Below are positions 23,879-35,600 of a stretch of DNA of 64,000 nucleotides, piece after piece. Position numbers and translations under genes: made by a program. Source of the DNA: Paramecium pentaurelia (Eukaryota > Ciliophora > Oligohymenophorea > Peniculida > Parameciidae); the NCBI GenBank assembly GCA_905183005.1, contig CAJJDO010000088.1, forward strand, positions 124,001-188,000, given 5' to 3'. The notes beneath the pieces are model-generated. The model worked only from the letters and a program-made list of their open reading frames with translations, was not told the DNA's origin and searched no databases. Position 1 is the first letter of the stretch, and each line of letters starts with the position of its first letter.

Positions 23879-24304
23879 TCAATTACAAAATTCACATCCA
23901 CCTGGAGGTGCTTGATTTTCTTTTTCATAAATTTATGACCAAGATTCTTATATTGAATATCCTATTGTGCATCCTATAATAACAGCCACATTGACCCATC
24001 CATTCATTGTCATAATTAATTACATAACCATAATTCCTGAAAGTGCATAAATTAAATACCAACAGATATCAACAATCAAACTTTTAATATATAAAAGTGT
24101 CTTACTTTTTTGGTAAAATTAACTTAACAGTGTATAGATTCATATGTAGCATACAATAAAACATTACAATAAGACATCCAAAAAAAAACAATCCTGTTTC
24201 ATCAGCAGTTGTGGACCATCTTATGCTTATTATTATCAATACCCTTTAAATACAAATTCACAGTTAACTCTAAAGTGAACAACCATACCATTATTGATAG
24301 CCAT
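23879..24304 (-). CDS. Ctr-family copper transporter
   Basis: 125 residues after introns 24220-24242 (23 nt, ends AAG) and 24081-24105 (25 nt, ends AAG). Splicing creates FKGW, matching the LFxxW region before TM1 of Ctr proteins. TM1 is GLFFFGCLIVMFYCMLHM. TM2 holds the copper-path MxxxM motif (MQLIM). TM3 has GxxxG (GCTIG). The short tail ends in a Cys-containing stretch (PPGGCEFCN), plausible for copper hand-off. Ctr proteins act as trimers that import Cu(I) across plasma or vacuolar membranes. The methionine-rich extracellular start is short (MAINNGMVVHF). The size is at the small end for the family. Confidence 0.85.
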
Positions 24305-24361
24305 TTTTATATATTATATTAATTAAAATATATTCTTTTATTGAATTTAAAGTTATATGTC

Positions 24362-24409
<48 letters not shown>

Positions 24410-24654
24410 GATTTCATTCAATAACATATATAAGAATATGAGATATAATTATTTAATTAAATGAATATATTATTAATTACCTTATTGTAGATATTTCTTT
24501 ATTATTATTAAAATAATATAATTAAACTTAATTGAATTCCATATCTAATGAACATCAACTTAAACAAAGTTTGATATATACTGTTTTTATATTTAGAATA
24601 ATTATTATATTTTATCTAAATCAATAGATATAAATAAACATATCCTAAATAACA
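24305..24654. other. Intergenic region with ATT microsatellite
   Basis: 350 bp between the Ctr gene and the next minus-strand gene, holding a perfect ATT trinucleotide run at about 24365-24409 (15 units). Unlike the other such runs in the window it is not inside a recognised coding frame. Confidence 0.7.
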
Positions 24655-25302
24655 TCATTATTCTTCAAAACCTTCTTCAAAGTTGTTATATATTTCTACT
24701 TATTCTCTTTTTGGCTTCAATTCTTCCTCATTACCTTCTAATTGTTTTTTAATCCATTCTCTTGTCTTTACAAAGCGTTCTGGAGGTTTAGGATCACTAA
24801 TAAGTTTTCTGAAAGCTTTCTCTCTTCTCAATTTACCTCCATACTTTATAAATTCTTGAGTCCAATGCTTCAATGCTTATTCTATTTCAACTACACCAAC
24901 AGGATCTTTCCACCAAGAAACAACTTTTGCTTTTCCATTCTCCTATACATAACTTAGAAAATCATAATAATTTATAAGCATTTTTAAAAGATCTTCCTGA
25001 AAATCAACTTTATGATCAATTAAGTCTTAGACTTGCTTTTATATTTGTATTTTAAGAAAGTTTGATTATTCAGAAAAATCCTTAACCATAAATGAAATTG
25101 ATATGGAGAGGATTTCTAAGATTACTTCATCACATGTTTATAACGAGGGATTCTCTACAGAGAAATTATGAATTAAACTAAGTTTGTAATTGGTTTCTTA
25201 ATTAATTAGAGTATCAATTTCTACTTAAGGGTCAATTATCTCTTCTTGAATCACAGGTGACGGAATTACTTTGATGTTTGAATTTGGGCAGAATCCTCCC
25301 AT
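24655..25302 (-). CDS. Conserved-looking hypothetical protein, 215 aa
   Basis: Intronless frame from ATG at 25300-25302 (MGGFCPNSNIKVIPSPVIQ) to TGA at 24655-24657. The Gly2 start could be N-myristoylated, with a nearby Cys. The protein is mostly helical in character, with a distinctive middle (VVSWWKDPVGVVEIEQALKH) and a charged C-terminus (ERFVKTREWIKKQLEG, acidic end). Codon content and even amino-acid composition make it a real gene. I do not recognise the family. Confidence 0.72.
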
Positions 25303-26569
25303 TTATTTATTTATTTTTTTATTATAAGATGAATTAAAACCATCAAATTCTTCCAAATTCACATGAATATTAATGGTCAAAGTAATACAATATAATTTCA
25401 GAAATAGAAATTTAAAGAATAAATAATTGCTTTCTAATTTATTTAATTTAGTACTTAATTACTTCTATAATAGTTTGAAATGATTCGTAATTATTGTATA
25501 TAATTTATTTAATTTAGATAAAAGTATTTTACTATATGATCATTAGAAGGGATTCTAATTATAATTATTAATTAGTTTAAATCATTAAATTAATAATAGC
25601 GTTTTATAAATTCATCATATAATTATATTATAAAAAGAGATTATCCTAAGATTTAATAATGAGTGATAAATATTTTTATTAGAAATGATACAAATCTATT
25701 TATTATTATTATTATATTTATAAATTATCTAATTTGATGATGTATATTAATAAAATTAATATATTTAAGGTAAAATCAAATAGTCTATTTTGATTTCTTT
25801 TTTTCTATTTTTTAATTAAGTATTCATTAAAACGTATAGTTATTTTAAGTTTTAAGAAACTAATTTAATATTTGTTTTCATAAGAGCAACTATCTCTCTT
25901 TATCACATAATACTTTATTATCATCACTATTTAATTATCTTTGATTTATTATCTTGTTTAATTCATTCAAAAGTTAATCAAAATGATAATGACCTAATAT
26001 AAATTAAATTTATTAAGAAATAAATATTTCAAATAAATATATTTATCTTAATAATAATATTTCCATGAAATAATTACAATTAAGAATATATATGATGAAA
26101 AGGAGCTCATATCCATATTTATAATTTCTCTATTGTTGATTATAATTTATTTAAAATTGTAATATGTGAGTTAATTTAATTCAGAATCCTTTAATATTTA
26201 ATATTTTTAACTCCTAATAAATATTTAGATAATATTAATCAAAAACATATATGTAAAATTGAATAAATTGATTTTAAATTATTTTACTTATATAATTAAA
26301 TATATATATATATATGAATATTTTGTAACTTTAGTCGTTTTAGTAAATTGGATTGTAGAGATGCTGCTGAGATTAGAATTTTTAGAGTGTAATTTAAAAT
26401 GTTTATCATAAAAATTAACTTATATTTACTTTAATTTTACTTGATTTCGAGATTTATTTCTTAATGAATAATTAAAACTAAAAGTAATCCAAATCAGTTA
26501 ATTCATTTTATTTTGTGGTTTTAGAAGATTTTTCTTTATAATTCTAAATGAGCTTTAATTGAAGCAATT
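25303..26569. other. Longest gene-free stretch, about 1.27 kb
   Basis: Extremely A+T-rich, with many TGA triplets in all frames and no series of exons joined by 20-30-nt introns on either strand. A short TA run lies near 26301-26312. It is unusually long for this gene-dense region and presumably holds the promoter of the 24655-25302 gene and the 3' region of the next. No RNA gene recognised. Confidence 0.5.
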
Positions 26570-27032
26570 TCAAATGATGCTATCTCTCAAGTTAAGCTAA
26601 AAAGAAACAAGATGGGTCAAAATAATATTAGTGTAATAATACTATATTTAAAATGATGTATTACAAATATTGATATAATGTAATTCACATTTTGGATATC
26701 ATCATTTTTAGGAACAGTAATTTTTGTTAAAGATCATCTATGAGGACTATCTTACATTTTAATTCTTCTTAGGTATCAAGTAAATAATTGGTGATAGACT
26801 AATTATTTTACTCCTCCCCTATTTCTTATTTTGAAATGTCATTTTTATTCACTTTTTTTATTATTTTCTTCTTTTTAATGGGTTTCTATGAGATTTTAGG
26901 AGAGATAAGTTGATAAGAAACAGTACAAATGTTTTTTAATTCTTGACAAATGAACTCAATATTTTAATTTTCTGAATTTTTTGGTTCCAAATTTGTTTAA
27001 ATTGCTTTAGAAGTAGGACTTGTTATTTACAT
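26570..27032 (-). CDS. Hypothetical protein, frame interrupted once
   Basis: Starts ATG at 27030-27032 (MQITSPTSKAIQTNLEPKN) and reads about 110 codons of Lys/Gln-rich sequence with a basic cluster (KKKKIIKKVNK). The next good frame (KITVPKNDDIQNVNYIISIF, then after a 23-nt intron YYYTNIILTHLVSFQLNLRD) is offset by one base. No GT...AG intron links them, but one extra A in the A-run near 26725-26730 would. So there is either a homopolymer error or a true frameshift. No family recognised. The end at 26570 depends on this reading. Confidence 0.4.
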
Positions 27033-27198
27033 GGCGACTTTCTAAATCAATGGAAAATTTAATAAATTTTATTAATATGTGTAAATATTAGTAAAATAGT
27101 ATTCATTATCCGTTTGATCTATTTTAAAAAAAGGAATTCATTGAATAAAATGATGTGATATATTTTATATAATATAATTAATTTTAATTAATATAAAA

Positions 27199-28338
27199 AT
27201 GACAGAAGAAATTTTAAGTCAATATTATCCTAAATATAATCCTTAAGCTGCAATATTAAAGGACATACTTAGAGATGGTTTAGAATAAGCATTTATTGGG
27301 AAATTTAAGAATAATAATGATTAAATCAATATTTCAGAATTTAAATTGAGACATCATTTTGATAAAAAAGATAATGATCTTTTTTTAGATTAAATTAAAA
27401 AGAAACTCAAACTTAATAATCAAAAAGCAGAAATGAGATGTGTTAATACTTTTCAAAATATAAGAGTTGAAACTGATTTAAATTATGATCCCAAATATTT
27501 CCAAGAAAATACATTCTATATGAATTAAAATTTAGATGCCATTAAATAAAAGATTATTGAAAAGAATATTGCAGAAAGAATTAAAAAAGCATAAGAATTT
27601 AAATCTATGTAAAAAGCACTCAACATTTGGTTTTAATAATCATAATAATAAAAGAATGAAGATTAAAATAAATAATAGTAATAAACTAATAAAAAATAAA
27701 TGAATTCATCATCATAAATTATAATTAAATAACATTAAACTGAAGGAATTTAAGTCTCTGGCATCATTACATTTAAATTAGGATATAAAATGACATATCC
27801 TAATTTAGCTTATATTATCAAAGCAACAGATATTCCAGAAAGGGAATCTTAATGTTCTTTTGTTAAAAAAATCAGACCTTTATAATAATTAGATTTTGAT
27901 TATTTAGATGATTTAAGAAGATATGTTTGGAAATATAAGCAATATATACAATTTTTCAAAATTCTACTCAAAGTAGCATAGGGAAATTTAGAAATTTCAG
28001 AAACTCTTGTAAAAACTTAACAGAGAATGAAAACAGGTTTCTATCATGTTATGACATTTTATCATATTTCAAATAGAAGTTGGTCAATTTGTAGATTAAT
28101 TAAAGATTTAAATAAAAAGGGACTCTATTAAAGAGAAAGGTAGAATTTATATGAAGTAATAATACTTATTATATAAAAATAGACAATGTTGGAAAATATT
28201 CAAGAAGATCTTGAAGAAATATTCAGTCCATTATTATTTGAATCTGATTATGTTCCAATTGAAGAACAATTCATTTCATTTGAATAATATAAAAAGAGAC
28301 TTCAAGAAGTTATTTTAATGAGAGAAAAGGGAGCTTGA
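27199..28338 (+). CDS. Hypothetical protein, 379 aa
   Basis: Intronless frame from ATG at 27199 to TGA at 28336-28338. The N-terminal half is charged and helical with ordered stretches (FKLRHHFDKKDNDLF, FQNIRVETDLNYDPKYF). A Gln/Asn/Lys-rich linker lies around residues 150-185. The C-terminal half is compact (FKLGYKMTYPNLAYIIKATD, FYHVMTFYHISNRSW, FSPLLFESDYVPIEEQF). No TM segment, signal peptide or catalytic motif was recognised. Its upstream spacer (166 bp) is shared with the divergent 26570-27032 gene. Confidence 0.72.
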
Positions 28339-28676
28339 ATGAAAATTGATAGTATAATATTTATTTATAATTAAACTTAATGTTTCAATATTAAAATATA
28401 AATTATATGTTAATATACACAAGAATAATTAAAAATTTATAATAAATGCTTGATAAATATACAAGATGTATTATAAAATTTAATAATAATTTGATAGAAA
28501 AATAACTATCAAAAAAAATTAGGAAATATGTAAATTATAACTAATATTTTTGTAAATGGATAAATATAAAATTAAAATTCTAAGATTGTTTATTGATTTT
28601 CAATTTATATTAGGAATACTTAAATTAACTATTTGAAAGAGTACTATAAAATTATAATAGTGCTTGTAAATTTATA
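28339..28676. other. Intergenic, no gene seen
   Basis: 338 bp of A+T-rich DNA between two plus-strand genes with no supported frame. Confidence 0.55.
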
Positions 28677-29012
28677 ATGAAGAGTAATAAGGAGAATTTA
28701 AAGATTCAATTAATAAGAAATAACATAAATGTGTTAAATCTATTTATATCAAACAATTAACATTATTTCCTCTCTTCTTCTTCATCAACATTTTAACCTT
28801 ATCTTAGAAAAAAAAGAAAAAGCTTACCAAAAAAGATATTTAAGAGATTTGGAAATGGATATAGTAGTTTATGTAGTAGAAATTCAATATAAAGGTAAGT
28901 ATATAGAAAAGGACAAGGAACAATTAATAATGACGAGTAATAAATGAAAGATTATGTTTAATAATCTGGAATTTAAAAAAAAATGAATGATTTAAAATTT
29001 TACTTTTTTTGA
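28677..29012 (+). CDS. Small basic hypothetical protein, 111 aa
   Basis: ATG at 28677, TGA at 29010-29012, no intron. The product has a Ser run (SSSSS) followed by a strongly basic segment (RKKRKSLPKKIFKRFGNGYS) and Gln/Lys-rich end. The basic patch could be a nuclear signal or nucleic-acid contact, but that is inference only. No family recognised. The other two frames contain TGA. Confidence 0.5.
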
Positions 29013-29082
29013 AAAAGAAGATCAGATCATCTATAAATTAAACAAAAATATGGCTTATATGTTATATAAACGATTATGATAA

Positions 29083-30035
29083 TCAATCTCTATCAAAGAG
29101 TCTGTCTAAAAAGCTCTTTTATTTCTATTATGGTTATTGGGTTGGTTGTGGGTTTTGTCTTGGATTTTAAGCCTATATTTAATTATATTCTTATACTTAA
29201 GTTCTGTCTAATGGTTATTGGGGTCTAGCTTATGGGACTGTTCTGGTTGGTACTTAGGTCTAGGCTAATGGAAGACTAGCAACTGGAGGAGGAACATAGG
29301 TTGTTTATTAAAGTGGAGCTGGGGCATATTAAACTGGTTGTTGAACATATTGGACTGGTTATGGAGCATATTAAACTGGTTGTTGAACATATTGGACTTA
29401 TTATGGAGCATATTAGACTGGTTGAACGACTGATTGAGTAACAACTTATTAGACTGGTTAGGCAACAACTTATTAGACTTGTTGTTGATGAACAACTTAT
29501 CTCTCAACTGGATAATACTCAACTCTTTCTTGATATCTATCTACAGGAACATATTCTGGAAATTTAAATTTTTAAATGTCATACCTGTAAATTTTTCTTA
29601 GAAGACTTATGGTACATATTCTGTTTGATATTCAACTGCGTAATAATCAGTAACATATTTCTCTCTTGGGACTTAGATTCTTTATCTTACTTCTTCATAT
29701 TCAAGCACAGTTTTCTCATATGGAACATATTCAATTCTGCTCTCACCTTTGATTGTTGGTTAAGCAACAACAGATTGAGCAACAACTGGTTAAGCAACAA
29801 CTTATTGAGCAATGACTGGTTGAGCAACAACTTGTTGAGGTACATAGGTTTAAGGGACAACCTATTAAACAACAGGAGGAGCATATGAATATCTCAATGG
29901 TGAAAGAGGAGCACCATATGGTTAAGCATAACTGGGTTAAGCATAAGTGGGTTATCCATAACTGGGTTATCCATAATATGGTTATGGTGCTTATGGTGCT
30001 TATTGGGGATGTTATGGTTGTGGGATATTGCTCAT
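29083..30035 (-). CDS. Alveolin/epiplasmin-like cortical cytoskeleton protein
   Basis: 307 residues after one 29-nt intron (ends CAG, about 29544-29572). The N-terminus is Pro/Tyr/Gln/Gly-rich (GQPSYGQPTYAQPSY). The core is a run of charged/valine-tyrosine-proline repeats (RIEYVPYEKTVLEYEEV, VPREKYVTDYYAVEYQTEYV, EYVPVDRYQERVEYYPVER), the pattern of alveolin/epiplasmin proteins that form the membrane skeleton under the ciliate plasma membrane. The C-terminal part is made of short repeats (QQPVQYAP, PQPVQYV), ending SFLDRLFDRD. Filament-forming structural role in the cortex is established for the family. The upstream spacer of 69 bp is shared with the divergent U2AF gene. A truncated exact copy lies at 30457-31192. 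Confidence 0.82.
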
Positions 30036-30104
30036 AAATATTTTATTTAAAAGCTGAGAGGGAAAAAAAGATATGAATTAGGCATTATAATTAATTAATA
30101 TAAA

Positions 30105-30455
30105 ATGAATTAGGATGAATAACCTAAAGAGTCTATAGAAAGAGAATCAGATGATAATGAAAAGAATGATAAGAAAGATCAAGTCTAACAACCAGAACAA
30201 AAGAAAAAGAAGAAGAAAAATAAAAAGAAAAAGAAATGGGGAGAAGAAGGTAATCTAAAATAAAAAATAATTAATAGAGGAAATACTTACAGATTTTGAT
30301 GATGATTGGTAGAATAAAGTTAAATAATCTAAAATTTTGTAAGATCCAGATCTACCTTAACATATTAAAGAGAAGTATGCTATTTATGAAAATAATCCAT
30401 TTATGATGATTATTTCAAATGTACCTCTTAATGTTTAATTAAAAGAATTGGAAGA
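30105..30455 (+). pseudogene. U2AF large-subunit gene, 5' fragment cut at the N
   Basis: Identical to the first 351 bp of the gene at 31262, including the 28-nt intron (30250-30277), and ending abruptly at the N. It has no independent differences. It is most likely the same locus represented twice rather than a decayed copy. Confidence 0.75.
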
Positions 30456-30456
30456 N
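30456..30456. other. Single unresolved base (N) marking a contig join
   Basis: Second of the two N in the window, again exactly at the boundary of a kilobase-scale exact direct repeat. Confidence 0.95.
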
Positions 30457-31192
30457 GTTGTTTATTAAAGTGGAGCTGGGGCATATTAAACTGGTTGTTG
30501 AACATATTGGACTGGTTATGGAGCATATTAAACTGGTTGTTGAACATATTGGACTTATTATGGAGCATATTAGACTGGTTGAACGACTGATTGAGTAACA
30601 ACTTATTAGACTGGTTAGGCAACAACTTATTAGACTTGTTGTTGATGAACAACTTATCTCTCAACTGGATAATACTCAACTCTTTCTTGATATCTATCTA
30701 CAGGAACATATTCTGGAAATTTAAATTTTTAAATGTCATACCTGTAAATTTTTCTTAGAAGACTTATGGTACATATTCTGTTTGATATTCAACTGCGTAA
30801 TAATCAGTAACATATTTCTCTCTTGGGACTTAGATTCTTTATCTTACTTCTTCATATTCAAGCACAGTTTTCTCATATGGAACATATTCAATTCTGCTCT
30901 CACCTTTGATTGTTGGTTAAGCAACAACAGATTGAGCAACAACTGGTTAAGCAACAACTTATTGAGCAATGACTGGTTGAGCAACAACTTGTTGAGGTAC
31001 ATAGGTTTAAGGGACAACCTATTAAACAACAGGAGGAGCATATGAATATCTCAATGGTGAAAGAGGAGCACCATATGGTTAAGCATAACTGGGTTAAGCA
31101 TAAGTGGGTTATCCATAACTGGGTTATCCATAATATGGTTATGGTGCTTATGGTGCTTATTGGGGATGTTATGGTTGTGGGATATTGCTCAT
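30457..31192 (-). pseudogene. Epiplasmin-like gene, copy lacking its 3' end at the N
   Basis: Identical to 29300-30035, including the 29-nt intron. The reading frame runs into the N before the last 70 or so codons. Probably an assembly duplicate of 29083-30035, not a second gene. Confidence 0.75.
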
Positions 31193-31261
31193 AAATATTT
31201 TATTTAAAAGCTGAGAGGGAAAAAAAGATATGAATTAGGCATTATAATTAATTAATATAAA

Positions 31262-32656
31262 ATGAATTAGGATGAATAACCTAAAGAGTCTATAGAAAGA
31301 GAATCAGATGATAATGAAAAGAATGATAAGAAAGATCAAGTCTAACAACCAGAACAAAAGAAAAAGAAGAAGAAAAATAAAAAGAAAAAGAAATGGGGAG
31401 AAGAAGGTAATCTAAAATAAAAAATAATTAATAGAGGAAATACTTACAGATTTTGATGATGATTGGTAGAATAAAGTTAAATAATCTAAAATTTTGTAAG
31501 ATCCAGATCTACCTTAACATATTAAAGAGAAGTATGCTATTTATGAAAATAATCCATTTATGATGATTATTTCAAATGTACCTCTTAATGTTTAATTAAA
31601 AGAATTGGAAGAATATTTTAATACACTAATTACTTCTCTTGATCCTAAAATAAGTATTTTTAATAACTGAATATTAGATGACAGACCCATAAAATCAATT
31701 GAATATGGAGCAACTAAATCTTGGGTTGTTTTAGAATGTAGTTCAAGAGAAGCAAAAAGAGCATTAGTTACACAGGATTAAGTTTAATTTGTCAATAATT
31801 GCAAAATTAAGGTTGAAAGACCTAGAAAATTTTTAGAGAGAATACTCAATCCATAAACTAAAGATGGAGAATTGAATCCAGAATAGAAATAAGAAGATAA
31901 TACTAGATTATATTTGGGTGGATTGCCTACATATCTAAGGGATGAAGATGTGATGAAATTAATTCAATCTTTTGGAATAACCAAATATTTTAATTTAGTA
32001 AAGGATACTACTTCAAATACAGAAATTTCAAAGGGTTATTGTTTCTTTGAATATGAAAATACTGTGTCTACAGCCAAAGCTTTAAAGGCACTCAATAATT
32101 TATAAATAGGTGATAAAAAGTTGAAGATTTGTAAAGTTTAAGGTGAAACTCAATAAAATAAAAAAATAAATGGAAAAGATTAACCATCAAATTATGCAGG
32201 TTCATTTTTAGCTTCTTGTGATTTATTAAGAATTCCTTAAGTTTAATAAATGTTAACAATACCATAATCAGCATTAATTCCTAGTAAAGTTGTTTAATTT
32301 TTGAATATGGTAATAAATTCTTTTTAAAATTTTAAGTGTTCAATTTAAGATTTATATGAAGATGACATTTTTGAGGAATTGATAGAAGATATAAGAACTG
32401 AGTGTATGCGTTATGGATAAATTGAAAAAATAGAGATTCCTAGACCTGATAGGGAATCAGGGTATTTATAAAATTATAATTATATAGTTTCTGTAATCCT
32501 GCTGTAGGGAAAGTATTTGTTAAGTTTTATTATTAAATACCTGCAAAAAAGGCTAAGTTTCATTTAGCTGGACGTACATATAATAAAAGAACTGTTATTA
32601 CTTCATTTTATCCTGAGGAATAATTTGATTATAAAGACTATTTGATAAATGGATGA
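31262..32656 (+). CDS. U2AF2: U2AF large subunit (U2AF65-type splicing factor)
   Basis: 438 residues after introns 31407-31434 (28 nt), 31654-31677 (24) and 32462-32487 (26). The N-terminus is acidic/Lys-rich (EQKKKKKKNKKKKKW) instead of the usual RS domain, followed by a ULM-like Trp. A degenerate first RRM (~95-185: MIISNVPLNV ... SWVVLECSS) precedes a clear RRM2 (RLYLGGLPTYL ... GYCFFEYEN) and a C-terminal UHM (FLNMVINS, YEDDIFEELIEDIRTECMRY, GKVFVKFYY, GRTYNKRTVITSFYPEEQF). U2AF65 binds the polypyrimidine tract and, through the UHM, SF1/SF3B1. In a genome whose introns have almost no polypyrimidine tract, its role may centre on the 3' AG. Start at ATG 31262; next gene begins 10 bp after the stop. 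Confidence 0.92.
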
Positions 32657-32666
32657 TTTAATAATT

Positions 32667-35600
32667 ATGATATAAATTGTTAATGATGATCTGATCCCTT
32701 AAAATATAAAGGCAAATTCTCGATTAAGGGATGCTTATATAAAGTATTAGGAGCTAGTTTCAAGAGGCAAGATCAAATTGAAAATGAATAAATAAATAAA
32801 TTGTGATATTGGTTAACAACTTTATTTCTTTAAACATAAAGATGCTTTGTTTTTCCAACATCCAGATAAATAATAAGAATACTATGAAGGATTGTTAAAT
32901 AATCTTACATAATAAATTAAGTATTTTGAAAATATGAATTAGACCTTAGAAAGCAATTTCATATGAAAAACAATTAATTAAATAAATATAAGGTTTGAAT
33001 CAATAAAAGTATACACCAGATAGTTTGAAGAATGAAATAATTCAACTTTACAAAAGAAAGATCTGTTAATTAAAAATTAGAAAATAGAGAACATTTTAAT
33101 AAGAGGATAGTATATAGAAACCATAAGCAGAGTTGATTTATAAGCATAGAATATAATGGATTGATAATTAGATAATAAATTTAAATTAAAGATTGGAAAG
33201 ACTTAGAATTGATGATGGAATAAAAAATTATAAAGATAATTAATAAGCATTATATAGTAATATATTTATGGATGATGTTGAAATATATTTGAGAAATAAG
33301 ATATATTTTGATAAAATAAAATTACCATTTCGTAAATTAAAATATGTTTGTAAATGGATGCATTTTTTAGATAGATTTGAAATATAAGATAATGCAAATA
33401 AGATTTTAACTTAATTAAAAGTTTAAAATAGTGAATAGAATTAATAATATTTTAATGATATTGTAACAAATATTGAAAGCAAATTAAATCTTAAATATTG
33501 TAATTATATAAATTTATTTAAGAAATGAGTAGAGATGTAGTATTATAATTATAAGAGTATTTGAAACCACTTAAATTTTCATTAGATGAAAGTAGAATAA
33601 CTTAAAGATTTGATCGTCTTCCTTTAGTAGTTCTAACTGATTATGAGATGTAAAATAGATTGTATTAAAGTGCATCTAAATTTCTTAAAAATCCTAGATA
33701 ATTTGGTGAATAGAAATTAATATTCCATCTATGTAATTTATAACATATGCTTGATGGATATTAGAAATATTTATATGCTTGGGATAAATCTGAGAAAAAT
33801 GAATATGATGGTTATAGTGGTTTATAGAAATTAACAATAGAATTAAGTGCTTTTGATGATTCAGAAGAATTAATCAAATAATTAAATCATCCATTACCTA
33901 TATATCCTAACATATCACTAGTTTATGTTAAAAATGATTGGAAAATGCTATTAAATTCTAAAAACATAATACTTAATGAATATTAAACTTTTATGTTAAA
34001 TTAATTAAATTTTGTAACTGTAGATACTTATACAGAAAAATTGATATAATTATTACCAATTAATTTAAATAAATCTATGTAAGCTTATATAGATTAATAA
34101 ATTAAACAAATTAGAAGTGATAATTATACACTTTTCAATATTATTGAGAATAATGATTATATTGAATATACAAGAGAATCTTTAAGATTAAGATAGATAA
34201 ATGAACTTTATGAATAAATATGTAATAAAGAGATTCATTATAGACATAAGACAAAATTCAAATCAGATCTTGTTAAAGCATTTGAAGAATTAATGATTGA
34301 ATTAACTCCTAAAGAAACACATCTTTAAGCATACTTTTCAACTTTAGTTTGTAAAATGAGAGAATTTCATCGTAAAATATTTTATATTATTAATGCACTA
34401 TAATCAATTGAAAGAAAACTTACTTTTAGTTTATTATCTTTAAGAGAATGTAAAGTAAACACAACTGTAGATACATAATTTCTAATTAAAGCTAATTAAT
34501 AATAAAAATCTGAAGTAAATGATACTTAAATGAATCAATTAATTAATTAAAGAAGAAATGCAATAATTTCATATTTAGATGCTACTGATAAATCTACTTA
34601 GAAAATTAGATAAAATCTATCTCCAGAATTAAAGTATTGTAAAATAGAAGATGAAATTTTTTATTCAAATGAAGAATTACCTGATGTATTTATTAATCAA
34701 AAAATTACAAATCCTATTTATGATAGTACTATTGATGAATTTAAAAAAATAATGAAAAGAATAATATAATAAATATCACTTTATATTAATAAATATGAAA
34801 AAATTAGTAGTATTAAATCTATTAATCCTATTGTTGATAGATTTTAATGTACACTTGATTGTTTAGAATAAGAAGCTATATATTAATTTTAGAAATTAAA
34901 ATTAGTTTAAACTTATATGAAGATATTTGATAATACTGTTGATCAATATCATGCATCAGAAATAATTGAAACCATTTTCGAAATTATTCAAGCAGTTCCA
35001 TTATTAGATTTAGAATCATTTTACTTTAAAGATAGTTATATATTGAATTAAGATTTATTGAAAAATTAGAGAGAATTTATGGAAATATTAATAAATAAGT
35101 AATAATAACATGAAAATACATAAATAAAATAAATAAATGAATAATATGTATTAATTAGAATGCAATAAGAAGAAATTGAAAAAGTACTTAGTAGAGCAGA
35201 AACTCCTAAAATTGAATAAAAGACTGCTAGAGATTCTAGATTAAATGAATAATATGATTATTATAATGTAAGCAATAAAATGTCTTAAATCTTTTAAGAA
35301 CTTAATACAACTAATAAATAATCAGCAGTCAATTTAAATTCAGCATCAAAAGATTTGAAAATTATTGATCCTAATGCAATATTACTACCATTTTAAATTC
35401 TAGAAGATTATAATGGATTTAATTTTACAGAATCTTTATATTTAGTTACTTTTATTATTAAAACTTTTTAAAATAGCTTTGAAATGCTCTAAGAATAATT
35501 TCCTTAAAATTCTATTTAAGGTTATTTAAGTCTTTAAATAGCCTCATTAAAATAAGCATAAGTATATTCATATTAAGATTAAAAATTGCCTTATATTAAA

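Larger units (their letters stand above)
29300..31612 (+). repeat. Exact 1,156-bp direct repeat flanking one N (probable assembly overlap)
   Basis: 29300-30455 and 30457-31612 match at an offset of 1,157 wherever I compared them, and meet at the N at 30456. The left block carries the whole 5' half of the epiplasmin-like gene plus a cut-off U2AF; the right block carries a cut-off epiplasmin-like gene plus the whole U2AF. Each block is complete on the side facing away from the N, as expected for two contigs that overlap but were not merged. Confidence 0.93.

Noticed and set aside
29265..31045. Several short ORFs with NQSN or LSNN repeats on both strands
   Set aside because: Out-of-frame readings of the repeats in the epiplasmin-like gene, appearing twice only because of the duplicated block.
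33525..33528. Overlapping stop/start (ATGA) suggesting two genes
   Set aside because: A 23-nt intron at 33500-33522 removes the stop and joins the frames; total coding length of the merged model divides by three.
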